Translations under genes and position numbers: made by a program
Shown: one piece after another, positions 44,469 to 54,095 of the stretch
Layout of the letters: every line of letters begins with the position of its first letter
How positions within the stretch are numbered: the stretch's first letter is position 1
Origin: Clostridia bacterium
GTDB lineage: Bacteria > Bacillota > Clostridia > Christensenellales > Aristaeellaceae
Direction: 5' to 3'
Assembly: GCA_017552535.1 (NCBI GenBank)
Contig: JAFZPV010000052.1
Coordinates: 1-64,000, forward strand
Length of the DNA: 64,000 bases
Notes under the pieces: generated by a model
Databases searched by the model: none
Seen by the model: the letters and a program-made list of their open reading frames with translations, nothing else
Told to the model about the DNA's origin: nothing

Positions 44469-45604
44469 CGCGTGCTTTGCCCAAAAGGCCGGCATTGACG
44501 AACGAAGAAGAGACGCGCTGCCTGCGCACCGCGGCGTATCTGGCCGCCTGCGCGGTGAACGGCGATACGGCGGACGTTTCTTTCGTTTCGGACCCGGACG
44601 CGGTACTGGCGGCTGCCGGGCGCCACGGCATGTCTGCGATCGTCGCCATGGCGCTGGAAAAGGCGGGCATGCGCAGCGAAAGGACCGCTTCCGCCATCGC
44701 CACTGCCCTCAGGCGGGAAGCGGTGTTCGAAGCGGCTGCCGAAGAAGTGAAGCAGCGCCTGGAAGCGGAAGGGATATGGTACGTCCTCCTTAAGGGCATG
44801 AAGCTTAAAGACCTGTATCCTGGGCGCGGTATGCGAGAAATGGCGGACTGCGATATCCTGACCGATCCAAACCGCATGACGGACGTGCGCCGCATCATGG
44901 AAGGCCTTGGCTTTCGCACCGACCATGCGGGCACGGGCCATCACGATTCATACGAGCGTCCGCCGCTTTGCCGCTTCGAGATGCACCGCGCGCTTTTGAT
45001 GAACGACACAAAGAACGAGTACTACGCCGATATCGAAAAGCGCCTGCTGCCCTCGCCGGACGGGGGATACGAAAGGCTGTTTGGCCTGGAGGACTTTTAT
45101 CTGTTTCTTGTGGTACACGTCCAAAAGCACTGGCAGCTGGGAGGCACCGGGCTGCGCAGCTTCCTGGACCTGTACGTGTATCTTAAGCGCATGGAGAACG
45201 GGCTGAACATGGATTACGTTCTGGCCGAAGCCCGGAAGCTGGACATCCTCGCGTTCGAAGAAGAAGCCCGCGCCTTTGCGCTGGACCTCTTCGGCGGAAA
45301 AAAACTGGATGCCGGGCAGGAAGAAATGCTTTCGTATATCGCGGGTTCCGGCACCTACGGCACTGTGAAGCACGCGGTGGAGAACAAGGTCGAGCGCATG
45401 GGCGGCGGCAGGAAGGCGAAATTCAGGTATTTTATGAAGCACTTGTTCCTGCCGATGGAGAGCCTGGAGGTCAGCTACCCCGGGGTGGCGCGCCGCCGCT
45501 GGCTGATACCGTTCTTTGCCGTATACAGGCTGGGAAAGGCAGTTTTGACAAAACCGGCAAGGGTCAGGGCGGAGCTGAAGGCCCTGCGCAGCTTGAAGCA
45601 CTGA
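44465..45604 (+). CDS. Nucleotidyltransferase family protein (NTP_transf_5-like)
   Basis: This 379-residue protein carries the nucleotidyltransferase pattern LLKGMKLKDLYP followed by REMADCDILTD with the two metal-binding Asp residues, as in the uncharacterised PF14907 family. Relatives occur in peptide-modification (RiPP, lasso) and surface-polysaccharide loci, where they may transfer a nucleotide or phosphate. I see no precursor peptide or leader-binding protein here. The start is GTG at 44465 with GGAGG 8 nt upstream, overlapping the previous stop. The last 60 residues are basic. Confidence 0.8.
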   Translation: MTRALPKRPALTNEEETRCLRTAAYLAACAVNGDTADVSFVSDPDAVLAAAGRHGMSAIVAMALEKAGMRSERTASAIATALRREAVFEAAAEEVKQRLEAEGIWYVLLKGMKLKDLYPGRGMREMADCDILTDPNRMTDVRRIMEGLGFRTDHAGTGHHDSYERPPLCRFEMHRALLMNDTKNEYYADIEKRLLPSPDGGYERLFGLEDFYLFLVVHVQKHWQLGGTGLRSFLDLYVYLKRMENGLNMDYVLAEARKLDILAFEEEARAFALDLFGGKKLDAGQEEMLSYIAGSGTYGTVKHAVENKVERMGGGRKAKFRYFMKHLFLPMESLEVSYPGVARRRWLIPFFAVYRLGKAVLTKPARVRAELKALRSLKH

Positions 45605-45646
45605 CAAATCGTATACGGCTGACTTAGAACAGGGAAAGGGAAAATA

Positions 45647-47089
45647 ATGAAGACGGCTTCCAGGCAGATCGCCGTGCTGGCGGTGATCCTTCTGGCGGCT
45701 TGCGCGCTGTGCAGGCTGCTGATAAAGAATGAGTACACGGCGTATTATCCTCTGCCTGTGTACGCGCAAAACAGCAAAGCCGGTGACTTTGCCATCGTTC
45801 CGGAAGGAGAAGGCGAGGTATGGGTCGCGGACACCGAGGTGAAGAACGGGTATCTCCGCGTAAGGCTGCAGGCCCGGGAGGCGGGCAGCGTGTCTCTTTC
45901 GGTCGAAAAAGACGGAGACGGCGTCGGCCTTCTCTGCTTCCGGGCAGGACGTCTGGGTACCGTGTACGACAGAAACACCGGCGGTTTTACCGGGGACTGG
46001 ATCGTGCTGGTCGGTTATACGCTGTTCTGGCTGCTGCTGGCATCCATTACGTTCAGGGCTTTTCTGCTGGAGAAAGGGCCTGGCTTTTACGCCTATACGA
46101 CGATCTATTCCGCAGGCATGACGATCTTTGCGTCCCTGACGGGCCTGACGATGCTCGCGTCCACCGTGCATCACCTCACGGCGCCGTATGAATTCAACAT
46201 GTTTTCGGTATACGCCCGCATTTCCGGCGCGAGCTTCGCCTTTGTGATGATCACAGCGCCCCTCGTCTGCGCATTCGCGCTGGCGATGACGGTCAGCAAT
46301 GTGGCGCTGCTCAGGCACGAAAGGCTCCGTGTCAGAAACGTCCTGGCCCTGGGGGTGGGGTTCGTGCTGCTGGCGGGGGAGGCGGCTGCGTATCTTTGGT
46401 ACGGCCGGGACTTTTCCGGTTCGGAAACGGAATGGCGCCTGGTCAGCACTCTTCGCAATTCCTACGGCACGGTGCTGGCGTACTTTGAATGCATGCTGAC
46501 GGGCACGGTGATCTGCGGCGTTAAAGCTGCCCGCCACGTGCCCTCCTTCGACCGGGATTATCTGATCATCCTGGGCTGCCGCTTCCGCCGTGACGGGAGC
46601 CTCACGCCCCTGCTCAGGGGACGCGTGGACAAGGCGCTGTGGTTCTGGCACGAACAGAAAAAGGCTACCGGGCGGGAGGCGGTGTTCGTGCCCTCCGGCG
46701 GACGGGGACCGGACGAACCGATGTCCGAGGCGGAGGCCATGCGCCGGTACCTTATGGAAAACGGAGTGAGGGAGGAACTGATCCGGGTGGAAAACGCTTC
46801 CCGAAACACCTATCAGAACATGGAGTTCTCCAAAGCCCTGATCGAAAGCGAAACGCCGGATGCCGGCGTGGCCTATGTTACCACCAACTACCATGTGTTC
46901 CGAAGCGGCGTGTGGGCGGCGCGCTCGGGCCTTGCAGCCGAAGGTCTGGGCAGCAAAACGGCCTGGTGGTACTGGCCCAACGCCTTCATGCGGGAATGGG
47001 CGGGACTCATGAAGAGCCGCCTCGTGAAGGAACTGATCCTGCTGGCGGTCCTGCTTGCGTTCTTCGGCGTGCTGTCGATGGCATTGTAA
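45647..47089 (+). CDS. YdcF/ElyC/SanA-family (DUF218) membrane protein
   Basis: This 480-residue protein has an N-terminal membrane helix (residues 8-25), an extracytoplasmic beta-rich part, four further membrane helices (about 120-260), and a C-terminal DUF218 domain (about 305-450; LIILGCRFRRDG, VPSGGRGPDE, ENASRNTYQNM, YVTTNYHVFRSG). Relatives are linked to envelope integrity and vancomycin sensitivity, but the reaction is unknown. AAGGGAA precedes the ATG. It follows the nucleotidyltransferase by 42 nt. Confidence 0.85.
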   Translation: MKTASRQIAVLAVILLAACALCRLLIKNEYTAYYPLPVYAQNSKAGDFAIVPEGEGEVWVADTEVKNGYLRVRLQAREAGSVSLSVEKDGDGVGLLCFRAGRLGTVYDRNTGGFTGDWIVLVGYTLFWLLLASITFRAFLLEKGPGFYAYTTIYSAGMTIFASLTGLTMLASTVHHLTAPYEFNMFSVYARISGASFAFVMITAPLVCAFALAMTVSNVALLRHERLRVRNVLALGVGFVLLAGEAAAYLWYGRDFSGSETEWRLVSTLRNSYGTVLAYFECMLTGTVICGVKAARHVPSFDRDYLIILGCRFRRDGSLTPLLRGRVDKALWFWHEQKKATGREAVFVPSGGRGPDEPMSEAEAMRRYLMENGVREELIRVENASRNTYQNMEFSKALIESETPDAGVAYVTTNYHVFRSGVWAARSGLAAEGLGSKTAWWYWPNAFMREWAGLMKSRLVKELILLAVLLAFFGVLSMAL

Positions 47090-47135
47090 AAAGCCCTGGA
47101 AAACGGTTAAATAAATACGATAGCCCGCTTTTTGG

Positions 47136-47164
47136 TTGACAAGTGCGGGCGTTTGTAGTATGAT
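47136..47164 (+). promoter_or_regulatory. Promoter of the T-box leader
   Basis: TTGACA (47136-47141) and TATGAT (47159-47164) are spaced by 17 nt. An inverted repeat (GCCCGC 47123-47128, GCGGGC 47145-47150) brackets the -35 box. Confidence 0.85.
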
Positions 47165-47170
47165 ACCTCT

Positions 47171-47408
47171 AATTTCATACAGACGCGATGACGGAGAGAG
47201 TTTGTTCGGACGCGCAAAGAGAGACGCCGGTTGGTGTAAGGCGTTCGCGGAAAGACGGATGTGTGGCTCCCGAGCAGAAGGAAGAACGCCCATGGGTCAG
47301 TAGAACCTTCCGTCCGCCCGCGCAGGGGCGCAACAAGGGCGCGTGCAAACGCGAATTTGAGTGGTACCGCGGCAAAGCCGTCTCAAAGCATGCTTTGAGG
47401 CGTTTTTA
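47171..47408 (+). promoter_or_regulatory. T-box riboswitch leader
   Basis: T-box leaders sense uncharged tRNA and choose antitermination. Stem I features are present: a GGAG strand (47193-47196) that can pair with CUCC (47267-47270), AGAGAG bulge region, apical loop GGTTGGTG (47229-47236) on a 5-bp stem, and GAGC after the specifier strand. CAGTAGA (47299-47305) follows. The T-box proper, TGGTACCGCGG, is at 47362-47372, ahead of a terminator stem (47379-47389 with 47392-47402) and T-run. The specifier codon is not clear: GUG (47263-47265) or GAC (47254-47256) are candidates. Open frames inside it are not genes. Confidence 0.93.
47378..47408 (+). terminator. T-box-controlled terminator
   Basis: An 11-bp palindromic stem (47379-47389 with 47392-47402) is followed by TTTTT. 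It competes with the T-box antiterminator and lies just before the ribosome-binding site of the XRE-cupin-ligase gene. Confidence 0.85.
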
Positions 47409-47424
47409 TTTTTCGGAGGCAGGC

Positions 47425-49740
47425 ATGAACCAGACTACGGGACTGGAGTTCAAGCTCCAGGAGATGGCGGGGCGCATAAGGGAGCTTCGCGAGATCGAAA
47501 ACCTTACCCGCGAGGAGATGGCGGAAAAGACGGGCGTGAGCCTGCAGGAATACATTGACTGCGAGGAAGGCCGCAGCGACCTGAACTTCGCGTTCATCTA
47601 CCGCTGCGCGCTGGTGCTGCGGGTAGACGTGACGGACATCATCGAGGGCGCCAGCCCCCGCCTGTCCAGCTACACGGTCACCCGGCGCGGCGGAGGCCAG
47701 CGCATCGAGCAAGCCCACGGCATGGTGTATTACAACCTGGCCGCCCAGTTCAAAAACCGCATCGCGGAGCCCCTGTACGTAAACGCCGCCTATTCCGAGG
47801 AGGCGCAGTACAGGGATATCGAGCTCACCTCCCACGCCGGGCAGGAGTGCGACATCATCATCAAGGGCAAGCTCAAGGTGCAGGTGGGCACCCATTGGGA
47901 GATTTTGTCCGAGGGCGACAGCATTTATTACGATTCCTCCACGCCCCACGGCATGATCGCCGTGGACGGGCAGGACTGCCTGTTCTACGCCATCGTCTTA
48001 AATCCCAGCGGGGAGCCGGTGCCGGAGCTGGTGGTGAACACCTCCATGACTCTGCCCAAGGAAGAGCCCAAGTCCATCAAGGCCCAGCCGCTCACCCAGG
48101 AGCATATCTGGCAGCGCTACATCGACGTGGTGGAAGACGAGGACGGCGCCTGCAAGGCGATCTCTTTCAAAAACACCGAGCACTTCAATTTCGCCTTCGA
48201 CGTGGTGGACGAAATGGCGCGGCTGTATCCCGACAAGCTCGCCATGCTGCACATCTCCCGGGACAAGGAAGAACGGCGCTTTACCTTCGCCGACATATCC
48301 CGCCTGTCCAACCGGGCAACCAACTATTTCAAGTCCCTGGGCATCAAAAAAGGAGACCGCGTGCTTCTGATGCTGCGCCGCCACTACCAGTTCTGGATCG
48401 CCATGATGGCGCTGAACAAGCTGGGCGCGGTAGCCATTCTGGCCACCAACCAGCTGCTCAAAAAGGACCTGGTGTACCGCTTCGACAAGGCGGGCGTGAG
48501 CGCCGTACTGTGCACCTCCACAGGCCGCTGCGCCGACGAAGTGGAGCAGGCTGCCAAGGAATGCCCCACGGTGCGCACGCTGATCATCGTGGACGGCGAG
48601 CGCGAGGGCTGGCACAACTTCGACGAAGAGTACCGCATGTTCCGTTCTACCTACACCCCCGCGAAGGATGCGTCGCGCCCCGAGGGGGAGGACATGCTGC
48701 TTATGGTGTTCACCTCCGGGACCACCGGCTATCCCAAGATCGCTACCCACACCCACACCTATCCGCTTGGCCATTTCTTCACCGCCCATTACTGGCATCA
48801 GGTGGACCCGAACGGCCTGCACCTCACCATTTCGGATACGGGCTGGGCCAAATCCATGTGGGGCAAGCTGTACGGCCAGTGGCTCAGCGAAGGCGCGATC
48901 TTCGTGTACGACTTTGACCGCTTCGACGCCAACGACATCCTGCCGATGTTCAAAAAGTACAATATCACCACCTTCTGCGCGCCGCCCACCATGTACCGCT
49001 TCATGATCAAGGAAGACCTGAGCCGCTTCGATCTGAGCAGCATCCGGCACGCGTCCATCGCGGGCGAGGCGCTCAACCCGGAGGTGTTCCACCAGTTCAA
49101 GAAGGCCACAGGCCTCAGCGTGATGGAGGGCTTCGGCCAGAGCGAGACCACCGTGATGATCGGCAACACCGTGGGCATGACGCCCAAGGTCGGTTCCATG
49201 GGCAAGCCCGTTCCCCAGTACGACGTGGACATCGTGGACGCCGACGGCAAGAGCGTGGGCGTGGGCGAGACGGGCGAGATCGTGATCCGCGTGGAAGACG
49301 GACTGCCCTGCGGTCTGTGCCGCGGCTATTACGACAACGACCTGGGCAAGCCCGTGCTGGACACCCACGACGGGCTGTACCACACCGGCGACACCGCCTG
49401 GCGCGACGAGGACGGCTACTACTGGTACGTGGGCCGCGTGGACGACGTGATCAAGTCCTCCGGCTACCGCATCGGGCCCTTCGAGATCGAAAACGTCATC
49501 ATGGAGCTGCCCTACGTGCTGGAATGCGGCGTCTCTCCCGAACCGGACGAGATCCGCGGCCAGGTGGTCAAGGCCAGCATCGTCCTCACCAAGGGCACGG
49601 AACCTACCGAGGAACTCAAAAAGGAGATCCAGACCTACGTCAAGCAGCGCACGGCGCCCTACAAATACCCCCGCATCGTGGTGTTCCGGGACGAGCTTCC
49701 CAAAACCACCAGCGGCAAGATCATCCGCAAGATGCTGTAA
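47425..49740 (+). CDS. XRE HTH - cupin - acyl-CoA synthetase fusion
   Basis: This 771-residue protein combines a regulator and an enzyme. Residues about 12-70 are an XRE helix-turn-helix (RIRELREIENLTREEMAEKT), about 125-195 a cupin (ELTSHAGQECDIIIKGKL, STPHGMIAV), and about 230-771 an AMP-forming ligase with FTSGTTGYPK (P-loop), GFGQSETT, YHTGDTAW, GRVDDVIKSSGYRIGPFEIE and the final Lys in LPKTTSGKIIRK. The ligase would make an acyl-AMP and then acyl-CoA; medium-chain or aromatic acids are typical for the subgroup. GGAGG is 7 nt before ATG 47425. The T-box leader upstream controls it. Whether the HTH still binds DNA is unknown. Confidence 0.92.
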   Translation: MNQTTGLEFKLQEMAGRIRELREIENLTREEMAEKTGVSLQEYIDCEEGRSDLNFAFIYRCALVLRVDVTDIIEGASPRLSSYTVTRRGGGQRIEQAHGMVYYNLAAQFKNRIAEPLYVNAAYSEEAQYRDIELTSHAGQECDIIIKGKLKVQVGTHWEILSEGDSIYYDSSTPHGMIAVDGQDCLFYAIVLNPSGEPVPELVVNTSMTLPKEEPKSIKAQPLTQEHIWQRYIDVVEDEDGACKAISFKNTEHFNFAFDVVDEMARLYPDKLAMLHISRDKEERRFTFADISRLSNRATNYFKSLGIKKGDRVLLMLRRHYQFWIAMMALNKLGAVAILATNQLLKKDLVYRFDKAGVSAVLCTSTGRCADEVEQAAKECPTVRTLIIVDGEREGWHNFDEEYRMFRSTYTPAKDASRPEGEDMLLMVFTSGTTGYPKIATHTHTYPLGHFFTAHYWHQVDPNGLHLTISDTGWAKSMWGKLYGQWLSEGAIFVYDFDRFDANDILPMFKKYNITTFCAPPTMYRFMIKEDLSRFDLSSIRHASIAGEALNPEVFHQFKKATGLSVMEGFGQSETTVMIGNTVGMTPKVGSMGKPVPQYDVDIVDADGKSVGVGETGEIVIRVEDGLPCGLCRGYYDNDLGKPVLDTHDGLYHTGDTAWRDEDGYYWYVGRVDDVIKSSGYRIGPFEIENVIMELPYVLECGVSPEPDEIRGQVVKASIVLTKGTEPTEELKKEIQTYVKQRTAPYKYPRIVVFRDELPKTTSGKIIRKML

Positions 49741-49788
49741 AGGCTATAAGCCGGTCGGCGGAATGAAGACGCAGAAGCGCTTTTCCAC

Positions 49789-49833
49789 ACCTCCCCGCAG
49801 ATCGTCCCGGATCGGCGGGGAGGTATATCTTTC
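49789..49833 (+). terminator. Terminator after the XRE-cupin-ligase gene
   Basis: A 10-bp stem (49789-49798 with 49815-49824) has a 16-nt loop and a weak T-rich tail. Confidence 0.7.
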
Positions 49834-49885
49834 CTCCGCCTGCTTGTTAATCGACGGTAAACATTGTTAATTGTCCCAAATCATC

Positions 49886-49914
49886 TTGCTTTTGGTGCCT
49901 CCCTGTGATATTAT
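49886..49914 (+). promoter_or_regulatory. tRNA-Thr promoter
   Basis: TTGCTT (49886-49891) and TATTAT (49909-49914) are spaced by 17 nt, with transcription starting just before the tRNA. Confidence 0.7.
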
Positions 49915-49934
49915 ATTCAAGTGCTCCAAAGCGC

Positions 49935-50007
<73 letters not shown>

Positions 50008-50010
50008 TAG

Positions 50011-50049
50011 ACCCGGAAACGTTGCAATTGCAGTGGTTTCCGGGTTTTC
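50011..50049 (+). terminator. tRNA-Thr terminator
   Basis: A 10-bp stem (ACCCGGAAAC 50011-50020 with GTTTCCGGGT 50036-50045) ends in TTTT. Confidence 0.85.
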
Positions 50050-50161
50050 TGTTTGTTCAGAAATGCAGGCAATTTTTCTCAGGTAATTTCAATGTACCAC
50101 CGCAAAAGACGCACAGAGGCGATTGCTGATCGTTTTTCTCAAACATAATTCGATCTCTCGG

Positions 50162-50191
50162 TTGAAAAAACGGGGCGCGGGATGGTATAAT
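50162..50191 (+). promoter_or_regulatory. Promoter of the membrane-kinase operon
   Basis: TTGAAA (50162-50167) and TATAAT (50186-50191) are spaced by 18 nt. The stretch 50050-50161 before it shows nothing recognisable. Confidence 0.75.
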
Positions 50192-50220
50192 GGATACTGG
50201 AAGGATTCGAGGTGTTCATC

Positions 50221-51909
50221 ATGCAAAAACCGCGTGCGGGAGAAAGAGCGCACAACCGGTATCTTCTGGTCGTTTATGACTGCCTGACGATCGCGTGCAT
50301 ATGGCTCGCTTTCTTTACGCGTCGTTTTTCCGGGGCGGACGCGGCTCCGGTGGGTGAGCTTGCGCTGAACGCGGCGTGCGCGCTGGTATGCTTTACGGTC
50401 TGGCGCTTTATACTGCGCGTGTATAAGCAGATCCTGCGCACAGGGTCCATGCGCGCCTTTGCGCTGGAACTGGCCGCGGGCATATTGGCTTTAGGAAGCT
50501 ACGTCCTCATCTGCAGCTTGGCGGGGTTCGCCGCCGGGCCGGTTTCGGCCTGTGTGAGCTTCGCTGCGGCGTGCATACTCATAAGCCTTATGGAACGCGT
50601 TGCGTATTATTATCTCTTCCGCCTGGCGAGGCGGGAGGGGCATCCCGTGCTCAAGAGCATATTGCGCGTGCTCACGCTAGCAGACGTGGAATCCGGGGAT
50701 GAAGGTGCGCTTTTGCACCTGGTACTGGAACCGGCAAAGCGGGAACATGTGCCCATCAACGACGTTCAGAACGTGGTGGAACAGTTCGCCATCCGGGGCA
50801 GCGTCACCGGCATCACCCAGATTACGAAGGGCTACATCAACCGCACCTACCGGATCGAGACTCTCTCCGATAAGGGGCACGTGCACAAGTACGTGCTGCA
50901 GCGCATCAACACCAACGTTTTTCCGGACGTGGACGCGCTCATGGAGAACTTCAAGTTCACCACGGATCATCTGCACGGAAAGCTCACCCTGCCTGCCTCC
51001 ACCCGCAAGGGCGCGGTGCAGACCCTGAGGCCCACCAAGGACGGGCGCGCCTATCTCACCTGCGACAGCGGCTGCTGGCGGATGCTCAACTACATCGACG
51101 ACGTCTACTCCCTGGATATTCCCGACAGCCCCGAAACGTTCTATCAGGCAGGCAAGGCGTTCGGCAGGTTCCTGAGGGAAATGTCCGACGTAAAGACCGA
51201 GGACATCCGCACGATCATCCCTGATTTCCATAACACCCGCAGCCGCTTTGGGCAGCTGGAAAAGGCGATACAGGCTGACCCGAAGGGACGCGTGAAGGAG
51301 GTCGAAAAGGAGATCGCCTTCGTCAGGGCGAGGGCGGGAAACTTCGGCGTGATCACCGACGCACTGGAGAGCGGAAAACTGCCCACCCGCATCTGCCATA
51401 ACGACTGCAACCTCAACAATATCCTGTTCGACGAGAAAAACCATTTGCCCGTAGCCATCATCGACCTGGATACCGTGATGCCATCCTCGCCGCTGTACGA
51501 TTTCGGCGACAGCATGCGCATCGGCACCAACACCGCCACCGACGACGAAAAGGACCTGAGCAAGGTGAGCTGCGACCTCAACCTGTACGAGAAATACGCG
51601 CGGGGCTACCTGGAGGAATGCGGGAGCATCCTCACGAAGGAAGAACTGCAGCTTTTGCCTTTGGCGTCGCTGGTGATCACGTCTGAAGACGGTATTCGCT
51701 TCCTCATGGATCACATAAACGGAGATACCTACTACAACATCTTTTATCCGGGCCAGAACCTGGACCGCTCGCGCACGCAGCTGGCGCTTTTGGCGGATAT
51801 GGAGAAGAAGCTCGGCAGCGTCGTGGGAATACTGCAAAAGATCTACGACGACCTGAAACTGGACGTCCGTCTGGACGAAGGAGGGACCCTGGAAAAATGG
51901 AAAACCTGA
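50221..51909 (+). CDS. Four-helix membrane domain fused to NahK-like N-acetylhexosamine kinase
   Basis: This 562-residue protein probably phosphorylates N-acetylhexosamines at C1 while tethered to the membrane. Residues 10-130 form four membrane helices resembling the N-terminal part of WbpM/CapD/FlaA1-type polysaccharide proteins (YLLVVYDCLTIACIWLAFFTR; LRVYKQILRTG). From about residue 180 the sequence matches Bifidobacterium NahK motif by motif: GYINRTYRIE, LQRINTNVFPDVDALMEN, ICHNDCNLNNILFD (catalytic Asp), IIDLDTVMP, DFGDSMRIGTNTA, DEKDLSKV. ATG 50221 has GAGGTG 8 nt upstream; the GTG at 50212 overlaps that site. It overlaps the uridylyltransferase by 13 nt. The fusion is unusual. Confidence 0.88.
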   Translation: MQKPRAGERAHNRYLLVVYDCLTIACIWLAFFTRRFSGADAAPVGELALNAACALVCFTVWRFILRVYKQILRTGSMRAFALELAAGILALGSYVLICSLAGFAAGPVSACVSFAAACILISLMERVAYYYLFRLARREGHPVLKSILRVLTLADVESGDEGALLHLVLEPAKREHVPINDVQNVVEQFAIRGSVTGITQITKGYINRTYRIETLSDKGHVHKYVLQRINTNVFPDVDALMENFKFTTDHLHGKLTLPASTRKGAVQTLRPTKDGRAYLTCDSGCWRMLNYIDDVYSLDIPDSPETFYQAGKAFGRFLREMSDVKTEDIRTIIPDFHNTRSRFGQLEKAIQADPKGRVKEVEKEIAFVRARAGNFGVITDALESGKLPTRICHNDCNLNNILFDEKNHLPVAIIDLDTVMPSSPLYDFGDSMRIGTNTATDDEKDLSKVSCDLNLYEKYARGYLEECGSILTKEELQLLPLASLVITSEDGIRFLMDHINGDTYYNIFYPGQNLDRSRTQLALLADMEKKLGSVVGILQKIYDDLKLDVRLDEGGTLEKWKT

Positions 51910-52652
51910 GAGCGATCGTACCCGCTGCCGGAAAGGGCACGCGCCTCCACTCGAAAGACGATTTGCCCAAAGTGATGCACGAATTGTGCGGAAAGCCGCT
52001 TCTGGAGCACGTGCTGGGGCAGCTCAGCTTCATAAAGCCGGAAGATATCTGCATCGTGGTAGGGTATCTTAAGGAGAAGGTCATACAGTATTTCGGCGAC
52101 CACTACCGCTACGCCGAGCAGGCGTCCCAGCTGGGCACAGGGCACGCCGTGATGGTGTGTGAGCCGCAGTTTCGGAACTTTGACGGCACGGTTCTGGTCA
52201 CCTTCGGAGACATGCCTCTGTTCAGGGGCACGGTGATGAAAAAGATGTGCGAGCACCACGTAAGCACCGGGGCGGCCTGCACGCTGCTCAGCGCGGTCAA
52301 CCCGGACCTGAAGTACTGGGCGCGCATCGTCCGCGACGGGGAAGGGCGGTTTTCGCGTATCGTGGAAGCCAAGGACTGCACACCCGAGGAAGCCCGCATC
52401 ACGGAGCTGTTCAGCGGCGTGCTGGCCTTCGACAGCCGCAGACTGTTCGAAACGCTTCCAAAACTGGACACGAACAACGCCCAGCACGAATACTACCTGA
52501 CCGAAGTGCCCGAGCTCATGGCGCGGGACGGATGGAAGATCGAAACGTATATGACGGACGACGGCGACGACTTAAGGGGCGTGAACACGCCGGAAGATAT
52601 GGAGATCTGCCGCTGCGTACTGGAAAAGAGGCTGGCATCCGGCAAAGCCTGA
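51897..52652 (+). CDS. GlmU-like N-acetylhexosamine-1-phosphate uridylyltransferase (single domain)
   Basis: This enzyme would turn HexNAc-1-P and UTP into UDP-HexNAc. The 251-residue product equals only the pyrophosphorylase domain of GlmU: AAGKGTRL, LPKVMHELCGKPLLEH, ASQLGTGHAVM, TFGDMPL with the metal Asp, and NAQHEYYLTEVPEL. The left-handed beta-helix acetyltransferase domain is absent. Together with the NahK-like kinase whose end it overlaps, it forms a two-step salvage route from free HexNAc to the nucleotide sugar. It ends before a strong bidirectional terminator. Confidence 0.9.
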   Translation: MENLRAIVPAAGKGTRLHSKDDLPKVMHELCGKPLLEHVLGQLSFIKPEDICIVVGYLKEKVIQYFGDHYRYAEQASQLGTGHAVMVCEPQFRNFDGTVLVTFGDMPLFRGTVMKKMCEHHVSTGAACTLLSAVNPDLKYWARIVRDGEGRFSRIVEAKDCTPEEARITELFSGVLAFDSRRLFETLPKLDTNNAQHEYYLTEVPELMARDGWKIETYMTDDGDDLRGVNTPEDMEICRCVLEKRLASGKA

Positions 52653-52682
52653 ACGCCGGATCATACCGAGAAATGCGTCAAT

Positions 52683-52722
52683 AAAAAGGCTGCGGCAAGA
52701 TCGCTTCTGCCGCAGCCTTTTT
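52683..52722. terminator. Bidirectional terminator between convergent genes
   Basis: A 15-bp stem (52683-52697 with 52708-52722) has T-runs at both ends. It serves the uridylyltransferase (plus) and the aminotransferase (minus). Confidence 0.93.
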
Positions 52723-52743
52723 GTGCGCCTGTTGCCTGTAAGT

Positions 52744-53880
<1,137 letters not shown>

Positions 53881-53957
53881 CAAAATCACTCTCCGCTTTC
53901 CGGTCGTTTATTTGCACCAGGCGGCGCCGCATTCAGTATGACGCTGCCCAAAACTAT

Positions 53958-53985
53958 ATTATACCACGAAATCCGTTTTTGTGAA
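53958..53985 (-). promoter_or_regulatory. Promoter of the DegT aminotransferase
   Basis: On the minus strand TTCACA (53980-53985) and TATAAT (53958-53963) are spaced by 16 nt. A leader of about 70 nt follows. Confidence 0.65.
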
Positions 53986-54035
53986 GGGCAGGCTGTGTTA
54001 TTTGTTTGCCTTGCCGCGGGCGCATCCGCTTCGTC

Positions 54036-54064
54036 TTGATTTCATGGCCGGGATAGTGTATAAT
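54036..54064 (+). promoter_or_regulatory. Promoter of the GPH transporter operon
   Basis: TTGATT (54036-54041) and TATAAT (54059-54064) are spaced by 17 nt. Confidence 0.8.
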
Positions 54065-54095
54065 CAAAATACTAACGTAAGGAAGGAACGTGTTT

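Noticed and set aside
44948..47293. A very long open frame on the minus strand opposite the nucleotidyltransferase and YdcF-type genes
   Set aside because: It lacks a ribosome-binding site and conserved motifs, is rich in Arg/His/Pro, and lies antisense to two well-supported genes. High-GC codon bias produces such frames.
47188..47424. An N-terminal extension of the XRE-cupin-ligase protein
   Set aside because: The region is the T-box RNA and its terminator. The strong ribosome-binding site and domain start are at 47425.
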